DNA from: an uncultured Oscillospiraceae bacterium
GTDB lineage: Bacteria; Bacillota_A; Clostridia; Oscillospirales; Oscillospiraceae
Direction of reading: 5' to 3'
Assembly (NCBI GenBank): GCA_947631675.1
Contig: CANRMG010000002.1
Coordinates: forward strand, 1-27,878
DNA length: 27,878 nt
In this document: piece after piece, positions 14,549 to 22,480 of the stretch
How the letters are laid out: each line of letters begins with the position of its first letter
Numbering within the stretch: position 1 is the stretch's first letter
The notes under the pieces: generated by a model
Seen by the model: the letters and a program-made list of their open reading frames with translations, nothing else
Database searches by the model: none
What the model was told of the DNA's origin: nothing
Program-made: the position numbers and the translations under genes

Positions 14549-15394
14549 ATGTCCAGATTCAAATTCGGCGTGTGTGAGTTCAGCTTCCCCTGCTGGGGCC
14601 CCCTGGCTCTGCAGATGGCCCATGAGGCGGGCTTCACCGGTATGCAGCTGGCCGACGCGGGCGGCTCCGCCAACTCTTTCCCCTTGAACAACAAGCGTGT
14701 CCAGGACAGCTACCTGGAGGCCTCCGCCAAGTACGGCATCGAGCTGCAGTCCATCCACCTATACACCCTCGTCCGCCAGAATTTCATCCGTTACAGCCAG
14801 AGCTCCCCCGAGGGCAAGGAGTGCATGGAGAGCATCAAAAAGGGCGTCATCGCCGCCTCCGAGATGCACATCCCCACCGTGATGATCGAGGGGATGCGGA
14901 TGTACGGCGCGGCCCAGTACAGGCACGTGTACGATATGTACAAGTACGCCGTGGCCGTGGCGGAGGACTACGGCGTGCAGATCGCCATGGAGACCGACAT
15001 CCGCCTGGAGGATCACTTCAAGTTCCTGGACCAGTTCGACGGCAAGCTGAAGCTGTGCTTCGACACACATAACCCCGTCATGTACGGCACCGGCTATCCC
15101 CCCGATATGATCCGGGCCCTGGGCAAGGATCGGATCGATCACTTCCACATGAAGGAGTCCCGGGCCGACGCGGAGGGCTTCATCACCAAGGAGACCGCTC
15201 CCATCGTCCTGCTGGGCGAGGGCACCACCTACTTCCAGGAGGCCGTTCAGGCTATCAAGGATATAGGCTATGAGGGCTGGATCATCTCTGAGACCTTCTA
15301 TAACCGCCCCAACTTCAACGAAAACGGTCAGGACTACGTCACCTCCGCCCGGAAGGACGTGGAGAGCCTGAAAGCCGCCTTCGGCGAGGCATAA
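14549..15394 (+). CDS. Sugar phosphate isomerase/epimerase-like TIM-barrel protein, paralogue A
   Basis: A 281-residue protein of the xylose-isomerase-like/AP-endonuclease-2 superfamily, which includes IolE-type dehydratases and 3-dehydroshikimate dehydratases. Putative metal ligands are E148 (AMETD), D172 and H174 (CFDTHNP), H198/H200 (DHFHMKES) and E248 (ISETFY), with a conserved H70 in SIHLYTL. The opening CEFSFPCWGPLALQMA is shared with two other TIM proteins in the window. It ends the plus-strand operon and is followed by a strong hairpin terminator. The expected reaction is dehydration or epimerisation of a keto-polyol; the substrate is unknown. The presence of every ligand suggests it is active. 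Confidence 0.9.
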   Translation: MSRFKFGVCEFSFPCWGPLALQMAHEAGFTGMQLADAGGSANSFPLNNKRVQDSYLEASAKYGIELQSIHLYTLVRQNFIRYSQSSPEGKECMESIKKGVIAASEMHIPTVMIEGMRMYGAAQYRHVYDMYKYAVAVAEDYGVQIAMETDIRLEDHFKFLDQFDGKLKLCFDTHNPVMYGTGYPPDMIRALGKDRIDHFHMKESRADAEGFITKETAPIVLLGEGTTYFQEAVQAIKDIGYEGWIISETFYNRPNFNENGQDYVTSARKDVESLKAAFGEA

Positions 15395-15423
15395 CGACTA
15401 TAACCAAACGCATAACTCTCCCA

Positions 15424-15484
15424 CAGAACTGTTAGTTATGAGTAATTATAACTAACAGTTCTGATTCTTTTTGGTTTTTTTATG
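15424..15484 (+). terminator. Strong terminator with 16-bp perfect stem, also a possible LysR box
   Basis: CAGAACTGTTAGTTAT (15424-15439) and ATAACTAACAGTTCTG (15448-15463) pair perfectly around an 8-nt loop, followed by ATTCTTTTTGGTTTTTTT. It ends the plus-strand operon. Its inner TTAGTTAT/ATAACTAA dyad just upstream of the LysR promoter also has the shape of a LysR-type binding site. Confidence 0.85.
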
Positions 15485-15485
15485 G

Positions 15486-15491
15486 TATAAT
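15486..15491 (+). promoter_or_regulatory. -10 element of the LysR gene
   Basis: TATAAT at 15486-15491 lies about 55 nt before the GTG start, in an AT-rich stretch. The -35 position (15463-15468, GATTCT) is poor, so activation or a T-rich upstream element may matter. Confidence 0.45.
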
Positions 15492-15546
15492 TAAAACGCA
15501 TAATTCGACAGGTTTGTGCAAAATATAAGATTTGAGGTGAGCGCGT

Positions 15547-16473
15547 GTGGATATTCGGGAGCTGAAATACTTTGTCCGGGTGGCAAAGGACGAAAACTAC
15601 TCCACGGCTGCCTCTCGGCTGTACATCTCCCAGCCTGCCCTCAGCAAGGTCATACGCAAAATCGAAGAGGAAGTGGGCTTTGAGCTGTTCTACACGTTCC
15701 AGAAGCGGCAGAAGCTGACGGACCGGGGTCAGCTGCTCTACGAGAAAGCCCTGCGGGTCATCAACGAGTACGACAGCATCACCGAACACACCAAGCTGGA
15801 AAAGACCATCTACCAGGGCCGGGTATTCGTGGGCTTCCCGGTGGTCGCGGGTTCTTTCTTCCTCAGCCGTCTGCTGGTGGACTTTTCCCGCATCCACCCC
15901 GGCATCCATCTGACCACTTTTGAGCGGGGCACGCAGCGGGTCATGGACGACATTGAATCCTCCGCACTGGATGTGGGCTTCTGCATCGCCCCCGTGCCGG
16001 AGGAGAAATTCAACTCCACTATCATCCAGCGGGATGAGAATTTCATCGTGGTGAACAAAGCCCATCCTCTGGCGGATAAATCCGCCGTCGACCTCGAGGA
16101 CCTGGCTGGCCAGGCCTTCATCCTGCACGACGCGGATTTTGCCATGCACCATGAGTTTAAGGCTGCCTGCAACACCGCCGGCTTTTCGCCTCATATCGTC
16201 ATGCGCTCTGCCAATTGGGAGTTTATTTTGCAGATGGTGCGCCTCAACTACGGCATATCCATGCTGCCCAAGTGTATTTTCAACCGTTATTCCTTCCCGG
16301 ACGTCAGCATCCTCAAGATCAACGCTCCCATCCGTTACTGCTCCATCGCCATGATCACCAAGAAGGATGCCTACCAGCCCAGGAGCGTGGAGTGTTTTTG
16401 CAGCTATGTGAGATCCAATATCCACACCATCACCAACACCCCCGCTGACCAGCTGATCGCCCCTATCTCCTGA
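15547..16473 (+). CDS. LysR-family transcriptional regulator
   Basis: A 308-residue LysR regulator, the normal length. The N-terminal winged HTH (1-60) reads DIRELKYFVRVAKDENYSTA then SRLYISQPALSKVIRKIEEE, close to the family consensus. Residues about 90-295 form the periplasmic-binding-like effector domain (GRVFVGFPVVAGSFFLSRLL onward). GTG start with GAGGTG 7 nt upstream. It sits between the two catabolic operons and is the only transcription factor in the island, so it is the likely sensor of the substrate or an intermediate. Its targets and effector are inferred, not shown. Confidence 0.95.
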   Translation: MDIRELKYFVRVAKDENYSTAASRLYISQPALSKVIRKIEEEVGFELFYTFQKRQKLTDRGQLLYEKALRVINEYDSITEHTKLEKTIYQGRVFVGFPVVAGSFFLSRLLVDFSRIHPGIHLTTFERGTQRVMDDIESSALDVGFCIAPVPEEKFNSTIIQRDENFIVVNKAHPLADKSAVDLEDLAGQAFILHDADFAMHHEFKAACNTAGFSPHIVMRSANWEFILQMVRLNYGISMLPKCIFNRYSFPDVSILKINAPIRYCSIAMITKKDAYQPRSVECFCSYVRSNIHTITNTPADQLIAPIS

Positions 16474-16490
16474 GGACTGAAAAAAACAGT

Positions 16491-16535
16491 GCGGCGGCCC
16501 GTGCCTGACACGTGCCGCCGCTTTTCGCTGTATTT
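16491..16535 (+). terminator. Terminator after the LysR gene
   Basis: GCGGCGGC (16491-16498) pairs with GCCGCCGC (16514-16521), extended by CGTG/CACG with one mismatch. CTTTTCGCTGTATTTTTT follows. The next gene is convergent, ending at 16543. Confidence 0.8.
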
Positions 16536-16542
16536 TTTCTCG

Positions 16543-17604
16543 TTACATACCCTCGGAGGATCCGTTGGGCTCCAGCATGACCTTGATGGTATCCGGGTCG
16601 TTCTTCATCATGTCCACCCCGTCGAAATACCGCTCCAGGGGCAGGATGTCCGTGATGATGAGCATGGGGTCCACCTTGCCCTCGGAGATGGCCTTCAGCA
16701 CTTGGCCAAAACGGTCGTGCTGGAAGGTGGTGCCGATGTAGCTCAGCTGGCGGGTGGTGAACATGCGGGAGTCGATGCGCACCTTTTTGGCGGTGGTGGC
16801 GTTGTTCTGGAAGGAGTAGTTGACGAAGGTGCCGCCCTTTTTCAGAAGATCAAAGCTCCGCTCCACCAGGTCCGTGTCGGAGATGGCGTCGATGATGTAA
16901 TCAAAGCCATGGGGGAAGCGGTCTTTCAGCACCGCCTCGTGGACGGAGGGGTCGTCCTTGTCCGCCAGGACCGTTCCGATGCCCAGCGCTGCCAGGCGGT
17001 CCAGCTTGCTCTTGACGATGTCCACGACGGTCACGGACCCGGCCGAGGAGTTTTTCACCAGCTGGGCGATGATGGCGCCGCTGGCGCCGCCGCCCAGGAT
17101 AAGCACGTCGGAGGTGTACTTGAAGTCACAGCGCTCCACGCAGTTGAATGCGCAGCCTACCAGTTCCGTGACAGCGGCGGCCCGCATGGACACATTGTCC
17201 GGGATGGGGTATACCAGTTCCTCCGGCGCGGTCACCAGCTGGGCCATGCCGCCGTTTCGGGCCTGTCCCAGGGAGACGCCGTGATCGCACAGCACATACT
17301 CCCCCCGTTCGCAGAAATAGCACTTGCCGCAGGGGATATAGGGATCTGCGGTCACGCGCTGGCCCACCTGGCAGCGGGTGACGCCGCTGCCCACGGCTTC
17401 CACCACCCCGGCGAACTCATGGCCGGGGATCAGGGGATACTTGCCGAACACCGAATAGCCCCCGTCGTGGGCAAAATCGGCGGGCTTGCAGATGCACGCG
17501 GCATACACCCGGATGAGCACCTCGCCCGGCCCGCACAGGGGCTCAGGAACTTCCTTCAGGGCAGCGTTGGCCCGGCCGCCCTTTTCATAGACGATCGCTT
17601 TCAT
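16543..17604 (-). CDS. Zinc-dependent MDR alcohol/polyol dehydrogenase, paralogue 2
   Basis: A 353-residue zinc MDR enzyme. It has catalytic C39 (ACICKPAD) and H62-E63 (GHEF), structural cysteines C92, C95, C98 and C106, and an NAD-binding LILGGGASGAII. Two adjacent ATGs exist; 17604 lies 7 nt after AGGAGG and 17607 only 4 nt, so the second is preferred. It is the last gene of the TRAP operon, 13 bases after a VOC gene. It repeats the VOC/TIM/MDR set of the plus-strand operon but is divergent in sequence from paralogue 1, so it probably acts on a different hydroxyl or stereoisomer. Confidence 0.92.
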   Translation of the reverse strand: MKAIVYEKGGRANAALKEVPEPLCGPGEVLIRVYAACICKPADFAHDGGYSVFGKYPLIPGHEFAGVVEAVGSGVTRCQVGQRVTADPYIPCGKCYFCERGEYVLCDHGVSLGQARNGGMAQLVTAPEELVYPIPDNVSMRAAAVTELVGCAFNCVERCDFKYTSDVLILGGGASGAIIAQLVKNSSAGSVTVVDIVKSKLDRLAALGIGTVLADKDDPSVHEAVLKDRFPHGFDYIIDAISDTDLVERSFDLLKKGGTFVNYSFQNNATTAKKVRIDSRMFTTRQLSYIGTTFQHDRFGQVLKAISEGKVDPMLIITDILPLERYFDGVDMMKNDPDTIKVMLEPNGSSEGM

Positions 17605-17617
17605 CATCTTGCCTCCT

Positions 17618-18148
17618 TTACCAGGCGATCAGTTTTTGTATCTCTTCCTCCGTCATGGAGGCCCGGGGGCCCACCACACGGCTGCCGATCTCGATGATCA
17701 TGCCCAGCTGCCGGCGCAAATCAAAATAGGCGCAGTTGCGGCCCAGGTGATCCAGATCGTAATAGGGCTGGATGTCCAGCTTCTTTTTCAGCAGATCCAT
17801 ACCCTGCTGGCGGTCTGTAAGGCGGATGTTCACATGATGGATGCCGGGCCCGTGCTCCCGGAGGAAGTCGGAGATGGGATTGTGCTCCTCCCGGTCCACA
17901 GGGGCGAACAGCTCGATATCCATGCCGCCCAGGGAGAAGTTGTACTGCTGATAGGCAAAGCTCTCCACCTTCTGACCGTAATAGGTCACGTTTTGCAGCC
18001 GCCTCTCCCGAAACGCATCCCGGGAGTCGGAGAAAGACAGAGAGCTCTCGTCGATGCCGAACAGACTGCGAAAAGCCTCCAGGCCCTTTTCCAGGTCCTC
18101 CACTGCCACTGCCACCTGGCACACCAGATCCAGCTTCAGTTTTTCCAT
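17618..18148 (-). CDS. VOC family protein, paralogue 3
   Basis: A 176-residue VOC protein with the full putative ligand set: Q11 (LVCQVAVAV), E79 (GGMDIELFAP), H105 (GIHHVNIRL) and E153 (MIIEIGS). The shared DESSL and SDFLREHGPGIHH signatures are present. ATG 18148 is chosen because AAAGGAG lies 7 nt upstream; a longer frame to 18289 runs back into the TIM-barrel gene. It lies 16 bases after TIM paralogue B and 13 bases before MDR paralogue 2. The function is the same open question as for the other VOC proteins. Intact ligands suggest an active enzyme. Confidence 0.85.
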   Translation of the reverse strand: MEKLKLDLVCQVAVAVEDLEKGLEAFRSLFGIDESSLSFSDSRDAFRERRLQNVTYYGQKVESFAYQQYNFSLGGMDIELFAPVDREEHNPISDFLREHGPGIHHVNIRLTDRQQGMDLLKKKLDIQPYYDLDHLGRNCAYFDLRRQLGMIIEIGSRVVGPRASMTEEEIQKLIAW

Positions 18149-18164
18149 ATCCTGACTCCTTTCC

Positions 18165-19007
18165 TCAGTCCGTCCCGTAGACGGTGTGCAGGCTCTCCAC
18201 ATCCTTCCGGGCGGCGGACACGTAGTCGTAACCCTGCTCCAGGATGTTGGGCCGGAAGTAGAAGTTCTCCGACACGATCCATCCGGCAAAGCCCGTATCC
18301 TTCACCGCCTGAGCGGATTCCCGGAAGAAGGTGATGCCCTGGCCCATAAGCACGATGGGCGTCTCAACGGTGATGAAGCCGTCCTCGTTGCCCTGGGATT
18401 CCTTGATGTGCAGGTGCTCCAGGCGGTCCTTGCCCAGGGTGCGTATCATATCCGGGGGATAGCCTGTGCCGTACATCACCGGATTGTGGGCGTCAAAGCA
18501 CAGCTTCAGCTTGCCGTCCAGGGCGTCCAGGAAGGTGATGTGGTCGGCCAGGGTCATGTCTGTCTCCATACCGATCTGGATACCGTACTCATCCCCCAGC
18601 TCCACGGCGTACTTCGCGGCCCGGAACACGCGCTCACGCTTGGCCGGGTCATTCATGCGCATGCCGTCGATGATCACACTGGGCACGCCCATCTCCGAGG
18701 CGGCGATGACTGCGTGGCGAATGCTGTCCATGCACTCCTGGTACTGGACAGAGCCCAGAGGGCTGCGGTAATAACACTGGTGGCCCAGGGTGTACAGGTG
18801 GATCTGAGGAAACTCGACGCCGTATTTGGCCCCGGCCTCCAGATAGTGCTCCTGAACGCGCTTGCTGCGCAGGGGGAAGTTGTGCATGGAGCCGCCCGCG
18901 TCGCCCAGCTGTACGCCGTCAAAGCCCGCCTGGGCGGCCATCTTTACCGCCAGAGCGCCCCAGCAGGGGAAGCTCCACTCACAGGCCGCAAATTTGAACC
19001 GTCCCAC
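18165..19007 (-). CDS. Sugar phosphate isomerase/epimerase-like TIM-barrel protein, paralogue B
   Basis: A 280-residue TIM barrel closely related to paralogue A along its whole length. It shares FKFAACEWSFPCWGALA at the start, METD (E148), CFDAHNPVMYGTGYPPDMIR (D172, H174), HLHIKES (H200) and SENFY (E247). All expected metal ligands are present. It starts with GTG at 19007, directly after the TAA of paralogue C, with AGGGGG some 10 nt upstream, so it is translationally coupled. With A it probably forms an active dehydratase or epimerase pair encoded in two operons. Confidence 0.9.
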   Translation of the reverse strand: MGRFKFAACEWSFPCWGALAVKMAAQAGFDGVQLGDAGGSMHNFPLRSKRVQEHYLEAGAKYGVEFPQIHLYTLGHQCYYRSPLGSVQYQECMDSIRHAVIAASEMGVPSVIIDGMRMNDPAKRERVFRAAKYAVELGDEYGIQIGMETDMTLADHITFLDALDGKLKLCFDAHNPVMYGTGYPPDMIRTLGKDRLEHLHIKESQGNEDGFITVETPIVLMGQGITFFRESAQAVKDTGFAGWIVSENFYFRPNILEQGYDYVSAARKDVESLHTVYGTD

Positions 19008-19931
19008 TTACCGTTCCCCCTCTCCGTTGAATGTACGCTCCAGGGTCTGAAGATCTTTGGCCGCCAGCGGCACTACGTCCTGGCCCGGTTCAGTGGCCAG
19101 CGCCCGACTGTAGTAGGGCGTCGCAGAGACGATCCACCCGGCGTAGCCTGTGTCCCGGATGGCGGCGGCGCATTGCCCGAACAGGCCGTCCCCCTGGCCG
19201 AGCAGCACAGGTATGCCCTCCTCCTTGGTGACGAAGCCCTCCGGGCTGGCCGCCAGGTCGCTGACCCGGAAACAGCCTATGCGCTCGGCTCCCAGGCTGC
19301 GGATCATCTCGGGGGCGCTGCCCTTGGCGTATATCATGGGGCCGATGGTGGGAAACTCCAGCGTCACCTGCCCGTCCAGCTTGTCCACCACCTCCCGCTG
19401 CCGCTCCAGGGCCGTGTCCGTAGTGGTGAGCACCTGCACGCCGTATTCCTGGCCCAGACGGGCGGCATACGCCAGCTTCTGGAAGGCATAGGTGTGCTGG
19501 GCCACGCCGAACATGCCGTTGGTGGGGATGGTGACGGAGGGGATGTGCATCTGGGAGGCGCTGACGATGGCGTTTTTGATGGTCTCCAGGCACTGCTGGC
19601 CCTGGGGCGTGCGGTCGGAAAACTTCACGAAACCCTGGTGGTCCAGAAGATAGAGATAGATGCCCATGATCTGCACGTCATATCTCTCCGCCGCCTCCAG
19701 ATAGTCCTCCTGGACCATCCGGTGGGTCAGAGGGAAGGAGTCTTTTCGCCGCAGGTCCAGGCCCAGGCGCTCATACTCCACAAAACCGTTATTCAGCGGA
19801 TGCGGCTGAAGATAGCCGCCGCCGTCTGTGATCTGGATGCCAGAGAAGCCCGCTTCATGGGCCATCTGTATGGCAAAGGAGCCCCATACCGGAAAGCTCT
19901 GCTCACAGGCGGCAAATCGATACCTGTTCAT
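19008..19931 (-). CDS. TIM-barrel protein paralogue C, metal-binding residues lost (likely pseudoenzyme)
   Basis: This 307-residue protein is clearly homologous to paralogues A and B (RFAACEQSFPVWGSFAIQMAHEAGF at the start, AEMIRSLG-type segment and YAGWIVSA near the end). Every putative ligand is replaced: METD is TTTD (E to T170), FDTHNP is FPTIGP (D to P194, H to I196), HFHMKES is CFRVSDL (H to C220, H to R222) and SETF is SATP (E to A270). The conserved HLYTL is YLYLL. It also has about 22 extra residues around 50-72. The frame is intact and its codon use is normal, so it is not a plain pseudogene. A structural or regulatory partner, or a metal-independent binder, is likely. It is not expected to act as a metal-dependent isomerase. 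Confidence 0.88.
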   Translation of the reverse strand: MNRYRFAACEQSFPVWGSFAIQMAHEAGFSGIQITDGGGYLQPHPLNNGFVEYERLGLDLRRKDSFPLTHRMVQEDYLEAAERYDVQIMGIYLYLLDHQGFVKFSDRTPQGQQCLETIKNAIVSASQMHIPSVTIPTNGMFGVAQHTYAFQKLAYAARLGQEYGVQVLTTTDTALERQREVVDKLDGQVTLEFPTIGPMIYAKGSAPEMIRSLGAERIGCFRVSDLAASPEGFVTKEEGIPVLLGQGDGLFGQCAAAIRDTGYAGWIVSATPYYSRALATEPGQDVVPLAAKDLQTLERTFNGEGER

Positions 19932-19943
19932 CCGGCGCCTCCT

Positions 19944-20417
19944 TCAAAGGGGCTTTCCCCGGCTGTCCCGGGGACCAAGAGGCCCTGTCATAGCGTCCCG
20001 CAGCACGGCGGGCATGCCCGTGACGCCGTCGAAATCGTACAGGGCCCAGCGCCCGTCCGGACCCATTTCCTCGTACACAGGGCGCATACCCTGCGCCTGC
20101 CAGGCCGCTTCCCGCGCGGCGCGGTCAGGGACGTATATCCCCAGATGGTGGAAGCCCGGGCCCTTCTCCCGCAGACAGTCGGAGTAGGGGTCGCCGCCGT
20201 CGTTGAGCGGCTGGACCAGCTTCACGTCCACGCCGCCCAGATCGAAGCGGGCGCTGCGCAGGGGACAGTCGATCTCCTGGCCGCGGTAAAAGCACCGGCG
20301 GCCGGGGTCCTGGCTCTCCCGCTTGATGGAGCTTTCGTCGAACTCCACCAGCTGCTTCCAGTTGTCCAGGGTCTGCTCCAGGTCGCTCACCACACAGACC
20401 ACTTGAAAGATTTGCAT
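19944..20417 (-). CDS. VOC family protein, paralogue 2, two metal ligands lost
   Basis: A 157-residue VOC protein with the subfamily marks DESSI (28-31), SDCLREKGPGFHH and Q5 and H91. Two of the four putative metal ligands are changed: E in GGxDxE is K66 (GGVDVKLVQP), and the last E is V138 (MPAVLRD). It also lacks the VVGP block (MTGP instead). It lies 12 bases before TIM paralogue C, which has lost its ligands too. The gene is intact with a weak GAGAGG SD. It is probably a non-catalytic partner or a binder with a new function. It is separated from the upstream dctM-like gene by a hairpin. Confidence 0.85.
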   Translation of the reverse strand: MQIFQVVCVVSDLEQTLDNWKQLVEFDESSIKRESQDPGRRCFYRGQEIDCPLRSARFDLGGVDVKLVQPLNDGGDPYSDCLREKGPGFHHLGIYVPDRAAREAAWQAQGMRPVYEEMGPDGRWALYDFDGVTGMPAVLRDAMTGPLGPRDSRGKPL

Positions 20418-20438
20418 CGTCTCATACCTCTCTTAAGT

Positions 20439-20481
20439 AAGGAGAAAGCCGATGATACGTGCTGTAACATCGGCTCTCCTT
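20439..20481 (-). terminator. Partial terminator or attenuator between TRAP permease and VOC 2 genes
   Basis: On the minus strand AAGGAG-A-GCCGATG pairs with CATCGGC-TTT-CTCCTT around a 13-nt loop. The following bases (ACTTAAG) are a poor T tract, so read-through into the downstream catabolic genes is expected. Confidence 0.5.
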
Positions 20482-20494
20482 GTTATGTTGGCTC

Positions 20495-21796
20495 TTACTT
20501 CAGCAGGTTGGGCAGGAAGGTGGACAGGCCCGGGATGAAGGTCATCATCAGCAGCACGGCCACGCAGCAGCCCAGGAAGGGCCAGATGTAGTGAACGACC
20601 TGTACGTACTGGGTCTTCTTCAGCTTGGTGGTAACGAATACGTTGACGCAGAACGGGGGAGAGATAGCGCCCGCGCACAGGTTCACCAGGATGATGCCGG
20701 CCATCTGGACCTGGTTGATGCCGTAAGCATCCGCGATGGGGGTCAGCAGAGGCACGAACAGCAGGATGGCGGCGTTGCTGTCGATGAACATGCCGCAGAT
20801 GATGAACAGCACGTTCACGATCAGCAGGAAGACGATGGGGGAGGACACATGCTCCGTGATCAGAGTCACCAGCTGCTGGCTCACGCCGGAGAAGGCGATA
20901 GCCTTGCAGGCCACGTTGGCGAAGGACATGATCAGCAGGATGACGCCGGTCAGGCTGATGGTGAACATCATCATGTCCTTCAGGCTGCCGGACACGGAGG
21001 TGGGGTCCTTCATCCGCTTGATGAAGTAGTAGATCAGGCCGTACATGGCGGAAATGGCGCCGGCCTCGGTGGCGGTGAACACGCCGCCGTAGATGCCGCC
21101 GAAGATGATGACGGGCATCATCAGGGCCCACACGGCGTTTTTGGTGCTGACGGCGATGTGCTTGCCGTACTCAGCCATGGAGAAGGGCTCGGTGGGCTTG
21201 GTCTCCACCTTGCGGCGATGGATGTAGTTGACCACGCTGAACATGCAGGCCAGCATGATGCCGGGCACCAGGGTGCACATCCAGGCGTCGGCGATGCTGA
21301 TGCCGGAGGCGGTGGCGTAGATGATGCCCGTCATGGAGGGCGGGATCAGCACGCCCAGGAAGCCGGCGGAAGCCATCAGAGCCGCCTGATAGGGAGGCTC
21401 ATAGCCGCGGCGGTCCATCTCCGGGAACACGATCTTGCCGATGGCGGCGATGGTGGCCTGGGTGGAGCCGGTCAGGGCGCCGAACAGGGCGCAGGCAAAC
21501 ACGGCCACGGTGCCGGTGCTGGCCCGGACACGCCCCACAAAGGAGTCGATGAAGTCAAAGATACGCTTGGAGATGCCGGAGTACTCCATGATGGCGCCCG
21601 CAAACAGGAAGAAGGGGATGGCCAGCAGGGAGAAGTTGTCCAGTCCATAGAAGGCGGACTGGGAGAAGGAGTTCATGGAATAGCCGTAGACCATGAAGGT
21701 GACGGCGCCACCGATGCCGATGCCAAAGGCAACAGGGATGCGCAGGATCAGCGACACGCCAAGGAAAACAGCCAGGAACAAAATCAGTACTTGCAT
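20495..21796 (-). CDS. TRAP transporter large permease (DctM type)
   Basis: The 433-residue large membrane subunit of a tripartite ATP-independent periplasmic transporter, an ion-driven importer. It has about 12 hydrophobic segments and family blocks such as FSLLAIPFFLFAGAIMEYSG, FGALTGSTQATIAAIGKIV and GVLIPPSMTGIIYA. The C-terminal NLCAGAISPPFCVNVFV matches the second inverted repeat of DctM proteins. A GGAGG SD overlaps the end of the small permease gene, 3 bases away. It works with the small permease and the binding protein encoded upstream. TRAP systems mostly carry carboxylates such as C4-dicarboxylates, sialic acid, uronates or aromatic acids. Confidence 0.95.
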   Translation of the reverse strand: MQVLILFLAVFLGVSLILRIPVAFGIGIGGAVTFMVYGYSMNSFSQSAFYGLDNFSLLAIPFFLFAGAIMEYSGISKRIFDFIDSFVGRVRASTGTVAVFACALFGALTGSTQATIAAIGKIVFPEMDRRGYEPPYQAALMASAGFLGVLIPPSMTGIIYATASGISIADAWMCTLVPGIMLACMFSVVNYIHRRKVETKPTEPFSMAEYGKHIAVSTKNAVWALMMPVIIFGGIYGGVFTATEAGAISAMYGLIYYFIKRMKDPTSVSGSLKDMMMFTISLTGVILLIMSFANVACKAIAFSGVSQQLVTLITEHVSSPIVFLLIVNVLFIICGMFIDSNAAILLFVPLLTPIADAYGINQVQMAGIILVNLCAGAISPPFCVNVFVTTKLKKTQYVQVVHYIWPFLGCCVAVLLMMTFIPGLSTFLPNLLK

Positions 21797-21799
21797 CTT

Positions 21800-22378
21800 T
21801 TATTCCTCCAGTTCTGCTTCCGCGTCAGATTTGGCCGCCTTGTCCGCGCCGTACCAGTACTTGCGGGGCAGCAGGATGTTGAAAACGGTGTGCAGCGTGA
21901 TCAGGATGCAGCCGACCAGGCAGAAGGTCATGGGGACGGTCATCTTGATGCCCATGGTGTTGGACACGGCACCGATCTTGCCCACCTTCTGCATATAGAT
22001 CACATACCAGTAGGTGAAGAAGATCATCAGGGCCAGCACGGCGATCTGACCAACCCGATCCAGCACGTCCAGGATCTTGTCGGCCTTCTTGGTGATCTTG
22101 TGCAGCACGGTGCTGATGATGTCGATCTCCAGGTGGTCGCCCACGGAGGCGGCGTAGGACCCGCCGAACCAGGCCAGGGCGATCAGAAGGTAGCGGGCCA
22201 GCTCGTCGGCCCAGGGGGTGGAGATGTGGAAAATGAAGCGGCAGGAGATGAAGATCATGCAGACGGCGATCAGCGCCCACAGCAGGATGATAGACATGAC
22301 AGACTCTATCTTGCCCAGCACCCGGTTGGTCTTGTATACGCCCTCCACAAACTTGTTAGGGAATTGTTTCTCGTTCAT
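21800..22378 (-). CDS. TRAP transporter small permease (DctQ type)
   Basis: The 192-residue small permease with four hydrophobic segments (about 27-50, 62-83, 106-128, 147-170). It has the family landmark ISTPWADELARYLLIALAWFGGSYA and the GDHLEIDIIS stretch. Both termini are charged. It follows the binding-protein gene after a hairpin and precedes the large permease gene by 3 bases. It links the binding protein to the transport subunit. Confidence 0.93.
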   Translation of the reverse strand: MNEKQFPNKFVEGVYKTNRVLGKIESVMSIILLWALIAVCMIFISCRFIFHISTPWADELARYLLIALAWFGGSYAASVGDHLEIDIISTVLHKITKKADKILDVLDRVGQIAVLALMIFFTYWYVIYMQKVGKIGAVSNTMGIKMTVPMTFCLVGCILITLHTVFNILLPRKYWYGADKAAKSDAEAELEE

Positions 22379-22406
22379 GGGAACACAAACCTTTCTTTTT
22401 AAGAAA

Positions 22407-22437
22407 CGGTATGGGGAGATCTCCTCTCCCCATACCG
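22407..22437 (-). terminator. Attenuating hairpin between TRAP binding protein and permease genes
   Basis: CGGTATGGGGAGA and TCTCCCCATACCG form a 13-bp perfect stem around 5 nt. On the minus strand TTTCTTAAAAAG follows, a weak T tract. It would let the soluble binding protein be made in excess over the permeases. Confidence 0.7.
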
Positions 22438-22480
22438 CCGGTCATGCTTATATGGTCATATACCGCGAGAGGGGGGCAGG

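Noticed and set aside
18186..22402. Two long plus-strand frames (801 and 640 codons) opposite the TIM/VOC and TRAP genes
   Set aside because: Their repetitive His/Gly/Asp/Gln composition, overlap with well-supported minus-strand genes and lack of any RBS show they are shadows.
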